Position numbers and translations under genes: made by a program | Shown here: one piece after another, positions 34,023 to 47,551 of the stretch | Position numbering within the stretch: position 1 is the stretch's first letter | Layout: each line of letters opens with the position of its first letter | NCBI RefSeq assembly: GCF_947179165.1 | Contig: NC_077239.1 | Span: 32,688,134-32,752,133 of the forward strand | From: Solanum dulcamara | Lineage: Eukaryota > Streptophyta > Magnoliopsida > Solanales > Solanaceae | Length of the DNA: 64,000 nt | Direction: 5' to 3' | Notes under the pieces: generated by a model | Seen by the model: the letters and a program-made list of their open reading frames with translations, nothing else | What the model was told of the DNA's origin: nothing | Database searches by the model: none

Positions 34023-37000
34023 TGTTACACCCCACCCTTTTTAAACTCGGAATGTCCCTTAAGTTACTTAGAAGTTAGCATGTGAGCCACTTAAGTTACG
34101 ACACTATCAAACGGCTCTAAGGAAGGGAGAATGTGATACCCCATACTAGAGAAGGTTGGAGATGAAATCATAAGAGTTCGAAAGGAATTGGAGGTCAAGT
34201 AATGAGTCGTAGGACTCGATTTACCTATGTAAGCTACTAAGTTAAAAGTCATATGCACTTGAGCTACTTAAGCATATATCAAACTTACGTAGCACGGATT
34301 ACATAGGTACATAAAATAAGACGAGATTACGAGCCCACGAGGAAGGGAAAAAAAAAAGACGACACGTGGTAGCCAATGAAGAAGCGACACGTGGCAGCAC
34401 CTCAAGCAAGCAGGTGATCCACCTGCTTGGGGGGTGGTGGACCCCACTGCCACGTGGCAGCCCATAGTTGGCAGCATGATACGGTGGCCCAATAGGGGCT
34501 GGACACGTGTCACCTCTTGGGGTTGACACGTGTTACACCCTAAAGCCACATATATATGTTGATATATATCATATACTTCAGTTATCCATCAAAACATCAG
34601 CCAACTTAGAGAGAAAAAAACGTGAGGGAGAGAAATAGAGAGGCAGCCATGGTTCTTGAAGTTTAAAGGTTTGTTTTCCAATTTTCTTCCGTGAATTAAT
34701 TATATACGGTGTACCTTAAGTACGTGGATATGTATATATGTATTTTAAGACCTTCATGGAAGTAAAACTCCAGCTTTGCAATTGGAATTTGGAAGAGAAA
34801 ATAAGAGAAAACGTTAATTAATAAACCCGTTTTTGGAAGGGACAGTGGTTAGTAATAATCGTATAACTTCTTGTGTACAGATTCGTTTCAAGTGATTTAA
34901 TATGTTTTGGAAAGGTATTTCGTGGTTCTATAACTTTCATTCAGACTCCAAAATCCAGTTCCACTTGTATCAGCTTGAAAAGTGGTGATGAAGTGTAGAG
35001 GAGGTACTGCTCAAATTTGGTTTTGGAAATCCTACACGGACAGCTGTGAGTATTTTGGTCATATCTTTTTGTACAAAATTGATGTAGGGATGATTCGAAA
35101 TTGTTTGCGACCCTAATACACATGTATATAACTTTCATGAAGGACGTAAATCCTGTTTCCCTCCATTACCCCTTCGAAACGAAGCGACAAGGTAAAACAG
35201 TAAGCTGTCCAGATTTCACATTTTGGATAGTTTTGGCGAGTTTGACAAGTTTAACGTAAGGTAAGGTTTCTTCTTTAAATTTGAGCTTTATTTGTTCTGA
35301 TGGAGCATGTTACACTCCCTATTGGTGGCTGGAAATATGAAAATGGCTTAGAAATACTTGGCGTTCGGAATAAACTAATTTGTAGTCGTTATAGTTGAAT
35401 TGTTGTCGAAATAAAGTGTTGTTCTTGTGAGTTGCTCTGCAGGGGTGTGGCTTGTTGTTGCAGGGCCTAAATATGTCCTAATGTGGGTTATGGTGCTGCT
35501 GGTAGAAGCCACATGACCCCTTGTTATGTATAATTAAAGGCGTCACAAAATAAAGGCTAGACGCCCTATTTAGATATCATATTTTTGGAATAAGTTGTTT
35601 GGAGTGTATGTTGTATATTGTTGGTATGAATTGCTGCAGGTTGTTGTTGTTGGTTGGCTGTAGGTCTTAGGGACATGATTGGAAATTTGGATAGGGCACA
35701 TTATAGGGGAGGTGCTGCCCAATTTTCGTTAACGCCTTAACAAACTAAAGGACTAGTCGAGGAAACAACTAAGGCAATAGATTCCATTAACATTAAGGCG
35801 TAATCCAAGATGCTGGAAAGTTAAGAGTAGTTGATATTCGTATTACTTTCATATTGAATAGGTTCGGAAGACGACGAGACGAGCAGGATAAAGGGTAACT
35901 CCCAAAAGGTATGTAAAGCTTTCTTGTGGCATGTTTTGGTATAAGCACGTACAATTATCTTTCTTTCCTTTTGGCAAGTTTTAGCCTTAAGTGAAGTGTG
36001 TGTGGAATGTGGGGATAATTCCATTCCCAAAACTCCAAGTATGCCTCATAACCCATGTCCACTGCTTAGTATTGGAATTTCTGCAAGAATTGAGTATTAC
36101 CTAGTAAGGCTTCTATGTATTAAACACTAGTATTTGGAAAGCTATCTCTCATTTCCTTTGATACGTGTTTGGTACGAAAGTGAGATTATGATGCCATAAT
36201 GATTCACCGAGCCCCATGATGGGCCGGGTATGAAATATGTGTATGCAGATCCCATAAAGAAAAGTACAGACCATATATAGTTTATTCTCTTTCTTCTTCT
36301 GGCATGTCTTAGTTGTAGGTTAAACATGATATGAGTTCCGGCGTAACTCCATTCTTAGCATCTCTTATTTACGTCTGAATATCGAACTTTTATAATAATC
36401 GAACTATTTCCCTGGAAACTTTTATATGTTAAAAAGGTAACAAATGTACAGGCTCCAAGTCTTACAGACTATATGTTAACAAATGTTCTGGTTCCATAAG
36501 CGATTTGGCTTTACTTTAGTACATGTCTAGGAGCCCCGAGATTATAATTGAGACAGCCCATAATGGCATTTAGAGGACACTCGAGATGACTACAACGCTA
36601 CTCGGGTTCTCAAATAAAAGCTTAACTTTCTTATTCTGTCGAGTCTCTGATAATGATTTAAATTGCATATAGTTACTCACTACTCTACTCGTGTATATTG
36701 TAACACTTCTTTCCCTGAGTCTCGGGCCAGGATATGTTCTCGTGCACAGTTCACTGCATTATTCACTGAGTCCCTCAATAGAGGGCCAGGATACGTGTAT
36801 AAATATATGATGATGAGTTGTAATAAGGTGGTGATGGCACTGGGGCCATGATGGTTTTACAGAGATGATTTTACAGAGATGATTCACCGGACCCCCGAAA
36901 GGGCCGGCTATATGATATGACTCGAACATGCATGCTTTTGTAATTCATAAAGTACAGGTACAAGTTTCTGAATTGATATCTTATCCCCTGATTCTCCATC

Positions 37001-37564
37001 TCAGATATGTTTCAAGTTGTTTTATATTATGTTTTACATACTCAGTACACATATCGTACTGACCCCCTTTCTCGGGGGGCTGCGTTCATGCCCGCAGGTA
37101 CAGATACAGATTTTGGGAGTCCGTCAGCTTAGGATTCCATGCAGCTCAGCTGGAAGAGGCTTCATTGTATCGGAGCCTAGTTTTTGATACTGTCCACGGA
37201 TGTATAGAAATTGTTTTATCCATTCAGGGGTACGGCGGGGGCCCTGTCCCGCCATATGTTATCATTTATATGTTTAGAGGTCTGCAGACATGTATATGTG
37301 GGTTGTGTATGTCAGTTTGATTAAGCTGGGTCTACATGATATATGATATATATTATTATGTTATGGCAGCCTTGTCGGCTTGCGTGCCCTGTCATGTTGT
37401 GATACAAACGAAAAGGGCTACAGTTTATGAAAATGTTATCGCCAGTGGGGCTCTGTTACATGATATTGTCTTATTTACGATTCAATGTGACCTCAGCTAA
37501 TAGATATATGTACGGGGGGTCCAGGTCGGACCCCAGTCGCGGCCTACGGGGTTGGGTCGTGACA
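34023..37564 (+). mobile_element. Element J 5' LTR (family L, subtype 2, 3542 bp)
   Basis: Starts TGTTACACCCCACCC and ends GGGTCGTGACA. Exactly the same length as the 3' LTR at 41636-45177; I count about 20 differences by eye. Four CACGTG G-boxes (34388, 34451, 34504, 34527) precede an ATATATAT TATA-like stretch near 34547. The double hairpin is at 37043-37079. Flanked by CACAT with its partner after the 3' LTR. Confidence 0.97.
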
Positions 37565-37568
37565 GAAG

Positions 37569-37580
37569 TGGTATTAGAGC
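37569..37580 (+). promoter_or_regulatory. Element J primer binding site (tRNA-iMet type)
   Basis: TGGTATTAGAGC, one mismatch to the initiator-Met tRNA complement, four bases after the LTR end. Confidence 0.9.
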
Positions 37581-40129
37581 AGTTCGTCCTCGGAGTGTTT
37601 GCAGACCGTGTCTAATAGAGTCTTGGTTATCGATGTGTTGCGCGCCACATCTATAAACAGGAAGCTATAGGACATTTAGGATGTTACCTTTCTTCTACAT
37701 CTGAGATCGTGCTTTAGATCTAAGTCATAGGAAAAAATTCCTTATACTAACCTTGGATCTTAACAGAAGGATGACACCAACAGAAGAAAGTAATTGATGA
37801 CATGGAAAGTTACAAAGCACGCAGGTAAGTAAAGTGAAGGCACGGAAGATATCCGTTAGGTAAGGTAGTGAAGTATTATTTGAAATGTAAAGCTGAAACC
37901 TGAAGGGAAAGCAGTCAGGAAGTGCAATAGTTGTAGTTTGAAGTTGGACATATGAGGTAAGTCTAATATTTTTATATTATTGTTGACGTTGAAAGCCCTG
38001 TGTGGCTGCGATAAAAAAAATGACATTGAAAGCCCTGTGCGGCTGTGATATGACATGTAAATATATATGCTGGCCCTGTGAGGCATTGTTGGTATTTTCT
38101 GCATGCAGGTTTTGGGATAAGTAAGAAATGTAGAGGAAACTCTGCCGAAAGTTTCCCAGAACAAGAAAAAGGAAGTAAAGCATAGATTCTTGAGATGCCC
38201 GAGAAATTGATACCAAATACCCCTACTGTGTTTAACTAAAACTGTAAGAGGTATCTTTCAGGTCGCCGACAAGGGGCACTTTTTTTTTACTTGAAGAATT
38301 CTATTTCGGAGTAACAAAAGCTTAATTAAGTAGTAAAGTTCAGACTACGGTATCTCCAGCCGTATTTGTACTGTAGAAATATAAACAGAGGGCTCAGGGT
38401 GAAGGATAAGATGTCCCGCGAATGAGTTTCACTCTTTTTGAAAAAAAAAATCCAAGCCCTCAACTCCTAATTGTAAATTAGATGAGTTGTTCATAACTCG
38501 AGGATAAACTCAGAAGGAGACCAGGTAGGTTAAGTATTAGAAGAAGTACTGTGATGTTTAAGAGGTTCTGTTTTCTTCCAACAATGATTGAAAGAAGGGT
38601 TACGATAACAGCTTATAGTTCTCCACCGACTAATTGAGGGAAAGAGCTTTAGACAGAAGCACCTCAAGGAGGTGTCAGGAACTAAACAGGAATACGAATT
38701 AAAAGGGGGATATGTAAGTATGAACTGAACAGTGTGATACGAGTATGCAGGGATAAATTGGAACCACTAGTAAGATGCACTTCGTACGCGTTGCCTAAGT
38801 TAAAGGCCTGCATTGAGAACGGAGTAAGAGCATGGGGCTTAAGATACAAAGAAATGACGCGTATACACAACGTCGCTCCAAAAATAGTGGAATCCTTAAG
38901 GGACGAGGATGGAAAACTTAAGGAACAAATGACGTAACTTTTATTCGTCCCAAGAAACAAAGGATATAGGTTGGGACAAAACCACTACTTCGAGAAAACC
39001 TAGAATAGTTATCGTCAGAATACTAGCACTACCTAATAGGGATTGGAACAACTACAGGTGCTAAGTAATTCTTGGAAAAAGAAAAAGTAGAAGGTGGCCT
39101 TGGACAAGTTGTTCCCTAGGTCACATTGTTCAAGTACTGATTAGTAGATAAGACATTATGTTAGATATGGAAAGGTTCTATCGCTTCGTAATTTAATCAA
39201 GGCTCCGTACACGGATAGTCAGATTATAAACATGCAGATAAATAAAGACATGATGTGGTACCAAATAGATTGGTGAAAGGAATTGGACAAAAAATTAGAC
39301 TGGACATAGAGACTTAGAACAAAGTACAAATAGAGGAAAGTGCGGGTACCCCCTAAAGGGGGGAAGTTAATGAGAAAATGGCAAAGGTAGGAGGAGGCAG
39401 TTGATATAGCAATAAATGTGAGATAGACGTCTAAACTTTGATAAGATATCTTGCTAAACCAAGTTGGAAAGCTCCGGAAGTTACCAATAATTGGATGGAA
39501 GCCGGAATGCGACATAAGGTAGCGTTAAGAAGTTTGTGACGAGACCCTGAACAACATAACACTAGAAGGTGGTTGCGGATAAAAACACAAAAAAATGTAA
39601 CCATGGAAGGATATCGGATAACTCAAGAGACACTACGAGGGATAATGACAACATGCTAGACCAAAAAGCCAAAATGTTGGCTATAGAGTTTATCGCAAAT
39701 GATGTTGTGATAAATGTATAACCAAGGACAAAGGAATAGAAAGCCTCCTGTGGTAGAAAATGAGAAGAACACAAAATGAATAAAGGATAGGGGAGCTCAT
39801 ATGTGAAATTCCATTAAAGATATGCCAGCTAATAATAGCCAAAACTCAAAATGGCTCCAAAGGTTACTATATAAAAGAACTTTAGCGCTACTCAGTAGCC
39901 CACCCTAATGAATGGGTGCGTACAGAAAGGGGGGGGGATACAATAGGGGAAGTTAAACCAAACTGACCAAAAAGGGACATGGTCATAGCGGAACTAAAGG
40001 TCTATGCCGATACTGGTCGTAAGATAACAAAGGAAGGACAGGGAAAAACATAAAGACTCGCGAGACAACACTAAGGTAAATCTTGGGCTAAATTGAGTGC
40101 CCGCACATCGTAGAAAGGATTACAGTAAA
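37581..40129 (+). mobile_element. Element J non-coding interior
   Basis: No recognisable gag, protease or RT. Paired GAAAGCCCTGTG..GGCTG repeats lie at 37990-38045. An internal purine tract (CTAAAGGGGGGAAG, 39353-39366) is followed by sequence similar to that before the 5S segment of A (GTTGATATAGCAATAAATG, then GACGTCTAAAC). A weak AAAGCTCCGGAAGTTAC match near 39468-39485 could be a deleted forward 5S relic. A 67-codon frame at 38734-38937 resembles nothing I know. Confidence 0.7.
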
Positions 40130-40248
40130 ACGATACACGAAGACTTCCCAGGAAGGTCACCCATCCCAATATTACTCTCGCCCCAGCACGCTTAACTTCA
40201 AAATTCTGATGGAACTTAATGCGTTAGTGCTGGTGGGATCCCGCGAGA
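40130..40248 (-). ncRNA. 5S rRNA-derived segment inside element J, reverse orientation
   Basis: On the plus strand it reads ACACGAAGACTTCCCAGGAA, GGTCACCCATCCCA, then CTCTCGCCCCAGCACGCTT, AACTTCAAAATTCTGATGG and TTAGTGCTGGT. This is the reverse complement of plant 5S rRNA over nearly all 120 bases, including the 3' end lacking in A and B. The C box and A box are intact. It lies about 400 bp before the integrase scraps of J but points opposite to the element, unlike A and B. Confidence 0.94.
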
Positions 40249-40600
40249 TGGAGGAATCTGAACTAGTGATGGTGAAACGATATGAGATTATGTACCCAGA
40301 GTATTATAAGATACGTTAAGGCAATTGTAACAAGGGTTTAAGCAAAATAAGAAGGATTAGCTAATTGCTAATTGACGACGCACTTGAATGCCACAGTTCT
40401 TCAACATAGAACCAGTTAACGAGTGGAAAACCACAGAATAACTATATAGGCTAGTTAAAGTTCTAAAGAAAGTCGAGAAAAACTATACGAAGCTAAGGAT
40501 TCCCAAATTATCAACGTCACCATGCACCTATTCTAAACTTTTCAAGAGTAGGGTGCTATGCGGGTTATTGCGAGAAGGCTAACGAATCAACCCCTTTGCT
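40249..40600 (+). mobile_element. Element J interior after 5S segment
   Basis: Non-coding. A string near 40300-40345 (GAGTATTATAAGATACG, then AACAAGGGTTT) weakly resembles the region that lies before 5S in A and B. Confidence 0.5.
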
Positions 40601-41508
40601 TCCAAGCAAGACCACCTATGCAACTGGAACTAGGTGAAGCTATATGACAAGGAAGTAGTAAGATTCCGTGAAGTTCCCCAACTAATATCTCAGATAGAGG
40701 AACTTCAAATATGGTTAACGTTTGGACCTCGGTCCAAGAAGAGGTCGAGAGCACAGACAAACCTTCATACCGCATTTACCTCGGGCTTCTGAATAGACTG
40801 AGCATACTATCAACTGCTAAAAAATATATTGCGAGCTTATGAGGTTGGCTTAAGTGTAGCTAGGACTATCGTCCATCAATTATTAGGTTTGCCTACGAGA
40901 AGGGCTACCATTACAGTATCCAAATGACCCCCTACAAGATGTTGTAAGGAAGCGCCTATAGGTCCCCCTGATGGGAAAAAGACTAAGCTGGTAGGCCAAA
41001 CAAGATTAAGCAAACTATTGACTAAAAGCCCAGAGTCGGCAGGAATGATATACAGATAATCGACATCGACATTCAAAGTTCAAATGGATGATTGGATGTT
41101 CATAACGGAGTCACCCAGAAAAGGGGACTTAACCCAAAATATGTTAGAAGGTATCAAGTTACTCATAAGGTGGGCAATGTGACTGGTAATTTAAGCTTAC
41201 CACCTGATTTGGAAACCATACGCCTAGTCTATTAAATATAAATGTTTCGCAACTGTACTGGTGATCCACCCATAGTATGTTTCATAAATGAAGTCCATGA
41301 GATGGAAGAGTTATCCTATGAGGAGAAATTTATTGCCATCTTGGATTGGCAAATTAGAAGGTTGCGAACTGAGGACGTGCCTTCCGTCAAGATACTGTGG
41401 CAAAACCAAAACCAGAAAAGGGATGACCTGGGAAATTGAAGAGGATATAAAACACAAGTATTTGCACCTATTCCCAATATTTACAGGTAACCCCGATTCC
41501 TGAAACAC
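40601..41508 (+). pseudogene. Integrase scraps and chromodomain of element J
   Basis: Fragments in shifting frames: ISDRGTS near 40686 (catalytic Asp block), FAYEKGYHYSIQMTPYKML near 40890-40945, and NPKYVRRYQVTHKVGNV near 41130-41180. LSLPPDLE and then open frame 41242-41439 follow with LSYEEKFIAILDWQIRRL and VPSVKILWQNQN; the other frame (41288-41503) carries EIEEDIKHKYLHLFP. The last two make up a frameshifted chromodomain. GDPP is in the position of the family GDPS. Confidence 0.85.
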
Positions 41509-41608
41509 GTATATGAAATATTGGTATGGAAGTACGTGTTAAGAAAATAGCAATGAATCTCCCTACGATTTGTATAAGGTGCTAAGAGAAGTTTTAGCTA
41601 ACATTCGG

Positions 41609-41635
41609 GGACGAATGTTCTAAAGGGGGGAAGGA
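41609..41635 (+). promoter_or_regulatory. Element J terminal polypurine tract
   Basis: GGGGACGAATGTTC then TAAAGGGGGGAAGGA (41621-41635), directly before the 3' LTR. Confidence 0.9.
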
Positions 41636-44600
41636 TGTTACACCCCACCCTTTTTAAACTCGGAATGTCCCTTAAGTTACTTAGAAGTTAGCATGTGAGC
41701 CACTTAAGTTACGACACTATCAAACGGCTCTAAGGAAGGGAGAATGTGATACCCCATACTAGAGAAGGTTGGAGATGAAATCATAAGAGTCCGAAAGGAA
41801 TTGGAGGTCAAGTAATGAGTCGTAGGACTCGATTTACCTATGTAAGCTACTAAGTTAAAAGTCATATGCACTTGAGCTACTTAAGCATATATCAAACTTA
41901 CGTAGCACGGATTACATAGGTACATAAAATAAGACGAGATTACGAGCCCACGAGGAAGGGGAAAAAAAAAGACGACACGTGGTAGACAATGAAGAAGCGA
42001 CACGTGGCAGCACCTCAAGCAAGCAGGTGATCCACCTGCTTGGGGGGTGGTGGACCCCACTGCCACGTGGCAGCCCATAGTTGGCAGCATGATACGGTGG
42101 CCCAATAGGGGCTGGACACGTGTCACCTCTTGGGGTTGACACGTGTTACACCCTAAAGCCACATATATATGTTGATATATATCATATACTTCAGTTATCC
42201 ATCAAAACATCAGCCAACTTAGAGAGAAAAAAACGTGAGGGAGAGAAATAGAGAGGCAGCCATGGTTCTTGAAGTTTAAAGGTTTGTTTTCCAATTTTCT
42301 TCCGTGAATTAATTATATACGGTGTACCTTAAGTACGTGGATATGTATATATGTATTTTAAGACCTTCATGGAAGTAAAACTCCAGCTTTGCAATTGGAA
42401 TTTGGAAGAGAAAATAAGAGAAAACGTTAATTAATAAACCCGTTTTTGGAAGGGACAGTGGTTAGTAATAATCGTATAACTTCTTGTGTACAGATTCGTT
42501 TCAAGTGATTTAATATGTTTTGGAAAGGTATTTCGTGGTTCTATAACTTTCATTCAGACTCCAAAATCCAGTTCCACTTGTATCAGCTTGAAAAGTGGTG
42601 ATGAAGTGTAGAGGAGGTACTGCTCAAATTTGGTTTTGGAAATCCTACACGGACAGCTGTGAGTATTTTGGTCATATCCTTTTGTACAAAATTGATGTAG
42701 GGATGATTCGAAATTGTTTGCGACCCTAATACCCATGTATATAACTTTCATGAAGGACGTAAATCCTGTTTCCCTCCATTACCCCTTCGAAACGAAGCGA
42801 CAAGGTAAAACAGTAAGCTATCCAGATTTCACATTTTGGATAGTTTTGGCGAGTTTGACAAGTTTAACGTAAGGTAAGGTTTCTTCTTTAAATTTGAGCT
42901 TTATTTGTTCTGATGGAGCATGTTACACTCCCTATTGGTGGCTGGAAATATGAAAATGGCTTAGAAATACTTGGCGTTCGGAATAAACTAATTTGTAGTC
43001 GTTATAGTTGAATTGTTGTCGAAATAAAGTGTTGTTCTTGTGAGTTGCTCTGCAGGGGTGTGGCTTGTTGTTGCAGGGCCTAAATATGTCCTAATGTGGG
43101 TTATGGTGCTGCTGGTAGAAGCCACATGACCCCTTGTTATGTATAATTAAAGGCGTCACAAAATAAAGGCTAGACGCCCTATTGAGATATCGTATTTTTG
43201 GAATAAGTTGTTTGGAGTGTATGTTGTATATTGTTGGTATGAATTGCTGCAGGTTGTTGTTGTTGGTTGGCTGTAGGTCTTAGGGACATGATTGGAAATT
43301 TGGATAGGGCACATTATAGGGGAGGTGCTGCCCAATTTTCGTTAACGCCTTAACAAACTAAAGGACTAGTCGAGGAAACAACTAAGGCAATAGATTCCAT
43401 TAACATTAAGGCGTAATCCAAGATGCTGGAAAGTTAAGAGTAGTTGATATTCGTATTACTTTCATATTGAATAGGTTCGGAAGACGACGAGACGAGCAGG
43501 ATAAAGGGTAACTCCCAAAAGGTATGTAAAGCTTTCTTGTGGCATGTTTTGGTATAAGCACGTACAATTATCTTTCTTTCCTTTTGGCAAGTTTTAGCCT
43601 TAAGTGAAGTGTGTGTGGAATGTGGGGATAATTCCATTCCCAAAACTCCAAGTATGCCTCATAACCCATGTCCACTGCTTAGTATTGGAATTTCTGCAAG
43701 AATTGAGTATTGCCTAGTAAGGCTTCTATGTATTAAACACTAGTATTTGGAAAGCTATCTCTCATTTCCTTTGATACGTGTTTGGTACGAAAGTGAGATT
43801 ATGATGCCATAATGATTCACCAAGCCCCATGATGGGCTGGGTATGAAATATGTGTATGCAGATCCCATAAAGAAAAGTACAGACCATATATAGTTTATTC
43901 TCTTTCTTCTTCTGGCATGTCTTAGTTGTAGGTTAAACATGATATGAGTTCCGGCGTAACTCCATTCTTAGCATCTCTTATTTACGTCTGAATATCGAAC
44001 TTTTATAATAATCGAACTATTTCCCTGGAAACTTTTATATGTTAAAAAGGTAACAAATGTACAGGCTCCAAGTCTTACAGACTATATGTTAACAAATGTT
44101 CTGGTTCCATAAGCGATTTGGCTTTACTTTAGTACATGTCTAGGAGCCCCGAGATTATAATTGAGACAGCCCATAATGGCATTTAGAGGACACTCGAGAT
44201 GACTACACCGCTACTCGGGTTCTCAAATAAAAGCTTAACTTTCTTATTCTGTCGAGTCTCTGATAATGATTTAAATTGCATATAGTTACTCACTACTCTA
44301 CTCGTGTATATTGTAACACTTCTTTCCCTGAGTCCCGGGCCAGGATATGTTCTCGTGCACAGTTCACTGCATTATTCACTGAGTCCCTCAATAGAGGGCC
44401 AGGATACGTGTATAAATATATGATGATGAGTTGTAATAAGGTGGTGATGGCACTGGGGCCATGATGGTTTTACAGAGATGATTTTACAGAGATGATTCAC
44501 CGGACCCCCGAAAGGGCCGGCTATATGATATGACTCGAACATGCATGCTTTTGTAATTCATAAAGTACAGGTACAAGTTTCTGAATTGATATCTTATCCC

Positions 44601-45177
44601 CTGATTCTCCATCTCAGATATGTTTCCAGTTGTTTTATATTATGTTTTACATACTTAGTACACATATCGTACTGACCCCCTTTCTCGGGGGGCTGCGTTC
44701 ATGCCCGCAGGTACAGATACAGATTTTGGGAGTCCGTCAGCTTAGGATTCCATGCAGCTCAGCTGGAAGAGGCTTCATTGTATCGGAGCCTAGTTTTTGA
44801 TACTGTCCACGAATGTATAGAAATTGTTTTATCCATTCAGGGGTACGGCGGGGGCCCTGTCCCGCCATATGTTATCATTTATATGTTTAGAGGTCTGCAG
44901 ACATGTATATGTGGGTTGTGTATGTCAGTTTGATTAAGCTGGGTCTACATGATATATGATATATATTATTATGTTATGGCAGCCTTGTCGGCTTGCGTGC
45001 CCTGTCATGTTGTGATACAAACGAAAAAGGCTACAGTTTATGAAAATGTTATCGTCAGTGGGGCTCTGTTACATGATATTGTCTTATTTACGATTCAATG
45101 TGACCTCAGCTAATAGATATATGTACGGGGGGTCCAGGTCGGACCCCAGTCGCGGCCTACGGGGTTGGGTCGTGACA
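41636..45177 (+). mobile_element. Element J 3' LTR (3542 bp)
   Basis: Starts TGTTACACCCCACCC and ends GGGTCGTGACA, followed by CACAT (45178-45182), the perfect right target duplication. Nearly identical to the 5' LTR. Confidence 0.97.
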
Positions 45178-45182
45178 CACAT

Positions 45183-47546
45183 GACCCTCCGCTTTGCAAT
45201 TAAAGAATTCACGAAAGAAAGATTAAAAACTCTAGTTTTTGTATCTTAGTTTCGAGTGAATTGTTGGGGGTTTATATTGTGTAATTTTGGTCATAATATG
45301 TATATGTATGGGCTGCTGGTTACATTGTTGGTTGGCTGCAGGTGCTAAGGACATGGTTGGGAATTCGGATAGGGCACATTATAGGGGAGGTGCTGCCCAA
45401 TTTTCGTTAACATCCTAACTAGTTAAGGAACTAGCCGAGAAGGCGAGCGAAGGGATGAATGTTATGAATACTCGTGGGTAGTCAAAGTTGCTGAAAAGTC
45501 TAAGGTTGTTAATACTTGCATTACTTCTATGTTAAATAGGTTTCAAGGACAACGATGTGGACGTGATTAAGAGAAGTCCATACAAGGTATGTGAAGCTTT
45601 CCTTTGGCGTGTTTTTGGAATAGATATGTAGAACTATTCTTCTTTTCTTTTGGCATGTCTTAGATATAAGTTATGAATGATATATATACGATATTTGGGG
45701 ATTCAATCCATTCGTAAATCCCTAAGTATGAGTCGAGACTCTTGTTTACTTCTTGGTATTAGAACTTTTGTAATAGTTGAGTCATTGCCTTTTAGTCTTC
45801 TATGTGATGAAAATTAGTATATGTAAAGCCTATTTCTTCTTTCCTTTGGAATGGCTTAACTTTAAGTGAAATGGTATATGATATAGGTCTAGAGGTAATT
45901 CCATTTATGAGCTCTGATTGTAACTCGTGACTTGTAGTCACTCTTGAACATTAAGAGTCTGAAAGTAGTCAAACTACTATTCTCGAGCCTGCTATATAAT
46001 GAATAATAAGTGGAAGTACCAGCTCCTCTCCATTTAAAGGCTCTGAAATGGTAAAAGCGTCTGATTGCATAAGTTGAGTCTTTGACTAGATAATTGTGTC
46101 TCTGATTGCATAATCGTGTCTTTGATTACATAAACCATGTTTCTGATTGCATAAGCTATATGGCATTGTATGGATGCATGTCTGTGATTGTTGAGGCCCC
46201 AACTGATGTAAGCCCTAATGACATCTAAAGGGATACCTCGGATAATTTCTCCCCCAGTCTTCAGGTGACGGTTCACTTGACTGTTTCATTGAGTCTTAGA
46301 TAATGACTTAGTTGCATATGGTTTCTCACTACTCTACTCGTACATACTGTAACCCATCCTTTCTCGAGTCCCACGATGGGCCGGGATATGTTATCGTGCA
46401 CAGTGTTACTACTTCTTTCACCGCGTCCCGGGCCGGATGTGTATAGTTCCACGCACGAGGAGACGATGCCGTACGTGAGGTGTGATATATGTTATATGTT
46501 ATGACGATACGATTATTCACCGAGTCCCGGGCCGGCAGTAATATGAGAGTATATGTGGTGAAATAAGGAAGGAACACCGAGTCCCTCCTTAGAGGGCCGG
46601 GTACATATGTATATTATGATGGTACGCTATAGACGTACACCACTCCATTCACCGAGTCCCTCACTAAAGGGCCGGATACTTTATGTAGGCATGCATATGA
46701 GATTAAAGCAATACATTGTGACCCTGAGCCCCATAGTGAACCGGGTATAATACGATGATATACATGATAAAATGATACCATATACGATGGTGTGATACCG
46801 TATACGATGATATGATGAAATGAAATGTATTATGATACGATGATATGTGATTATGAAGAAGTGATTATAACACCGAGTTCACTAGAGGGCCGGGCACAGC
46901 ATATGATGATGTGTATGATTTACGTGTCCTAAGGTGCAGGTACAGTAATTCATTTAGTTATTATACTTGTCCCCTGCATCCCTATTTCAGTTATGATCTC
47001 AGTTACGATGTGTTATGCTTTACATACTCAGTACATATATTGTACTGACCCCCTTTCTTCGGGGGGCTGCATTTCATGCCCGCAGGTACAGATGTTTATT
47101 CTGGAGATTCATCAGCATAGGAGTTCCTCTCAGCTGTGTCGGAAGTGCTTCACTGTTCTGGAGCCTAAATTTTGATGCTAGTCACTTAATGTATATATTT
47201 GTACATTCAGGGGTACGGCGGGGGCCTTGTTCCGCCATATGTTGTTGTTACTATTCTTAGAGGTCTGTAGACATATGTATATGTGGGTTGTTTGTGAGTT
47301 AGTTTTGATGTTGCCTATTCGATATGTTGTGAATGTTTTTGTTATAGCAGTCTTGTCGGCTCGCATGCCCTTTCATGATATGATACAAATGAAAGAGGCT
47401 ACATGTACATGAAAAAGTTTTAAACTATTGGGGTTTTTGTATATAGTATCACATCACACACGGTTCAACTTAAGTGTAGTTGATAAATACGCATAGGAGG
47501 GTCCAAGTCGGACCTCAGTTGCGGCCTACGGGGTTGGGTCGTGACA
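45183..47546 (+). mobile_element. Element A 3' LTR, part 2
   Basis: Resumes GACCCTCCGC exactly where part 1 stopped, 2364 bp, ending GGGTCGTGACA. AGGAC at 47547-47551 is the right target duplication of element A. Its hairpin pair is at 47029-47065. Confidence 0.96.
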
Positions 47547-47551
47547 AGGAC

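Noticed and set aside
36142..36327. Minus-strand 61-codon frame repeated at 43755-43940
   Set aside because: Antisense frame in the two J LTRs, no family match; copy number follows the LTRs.
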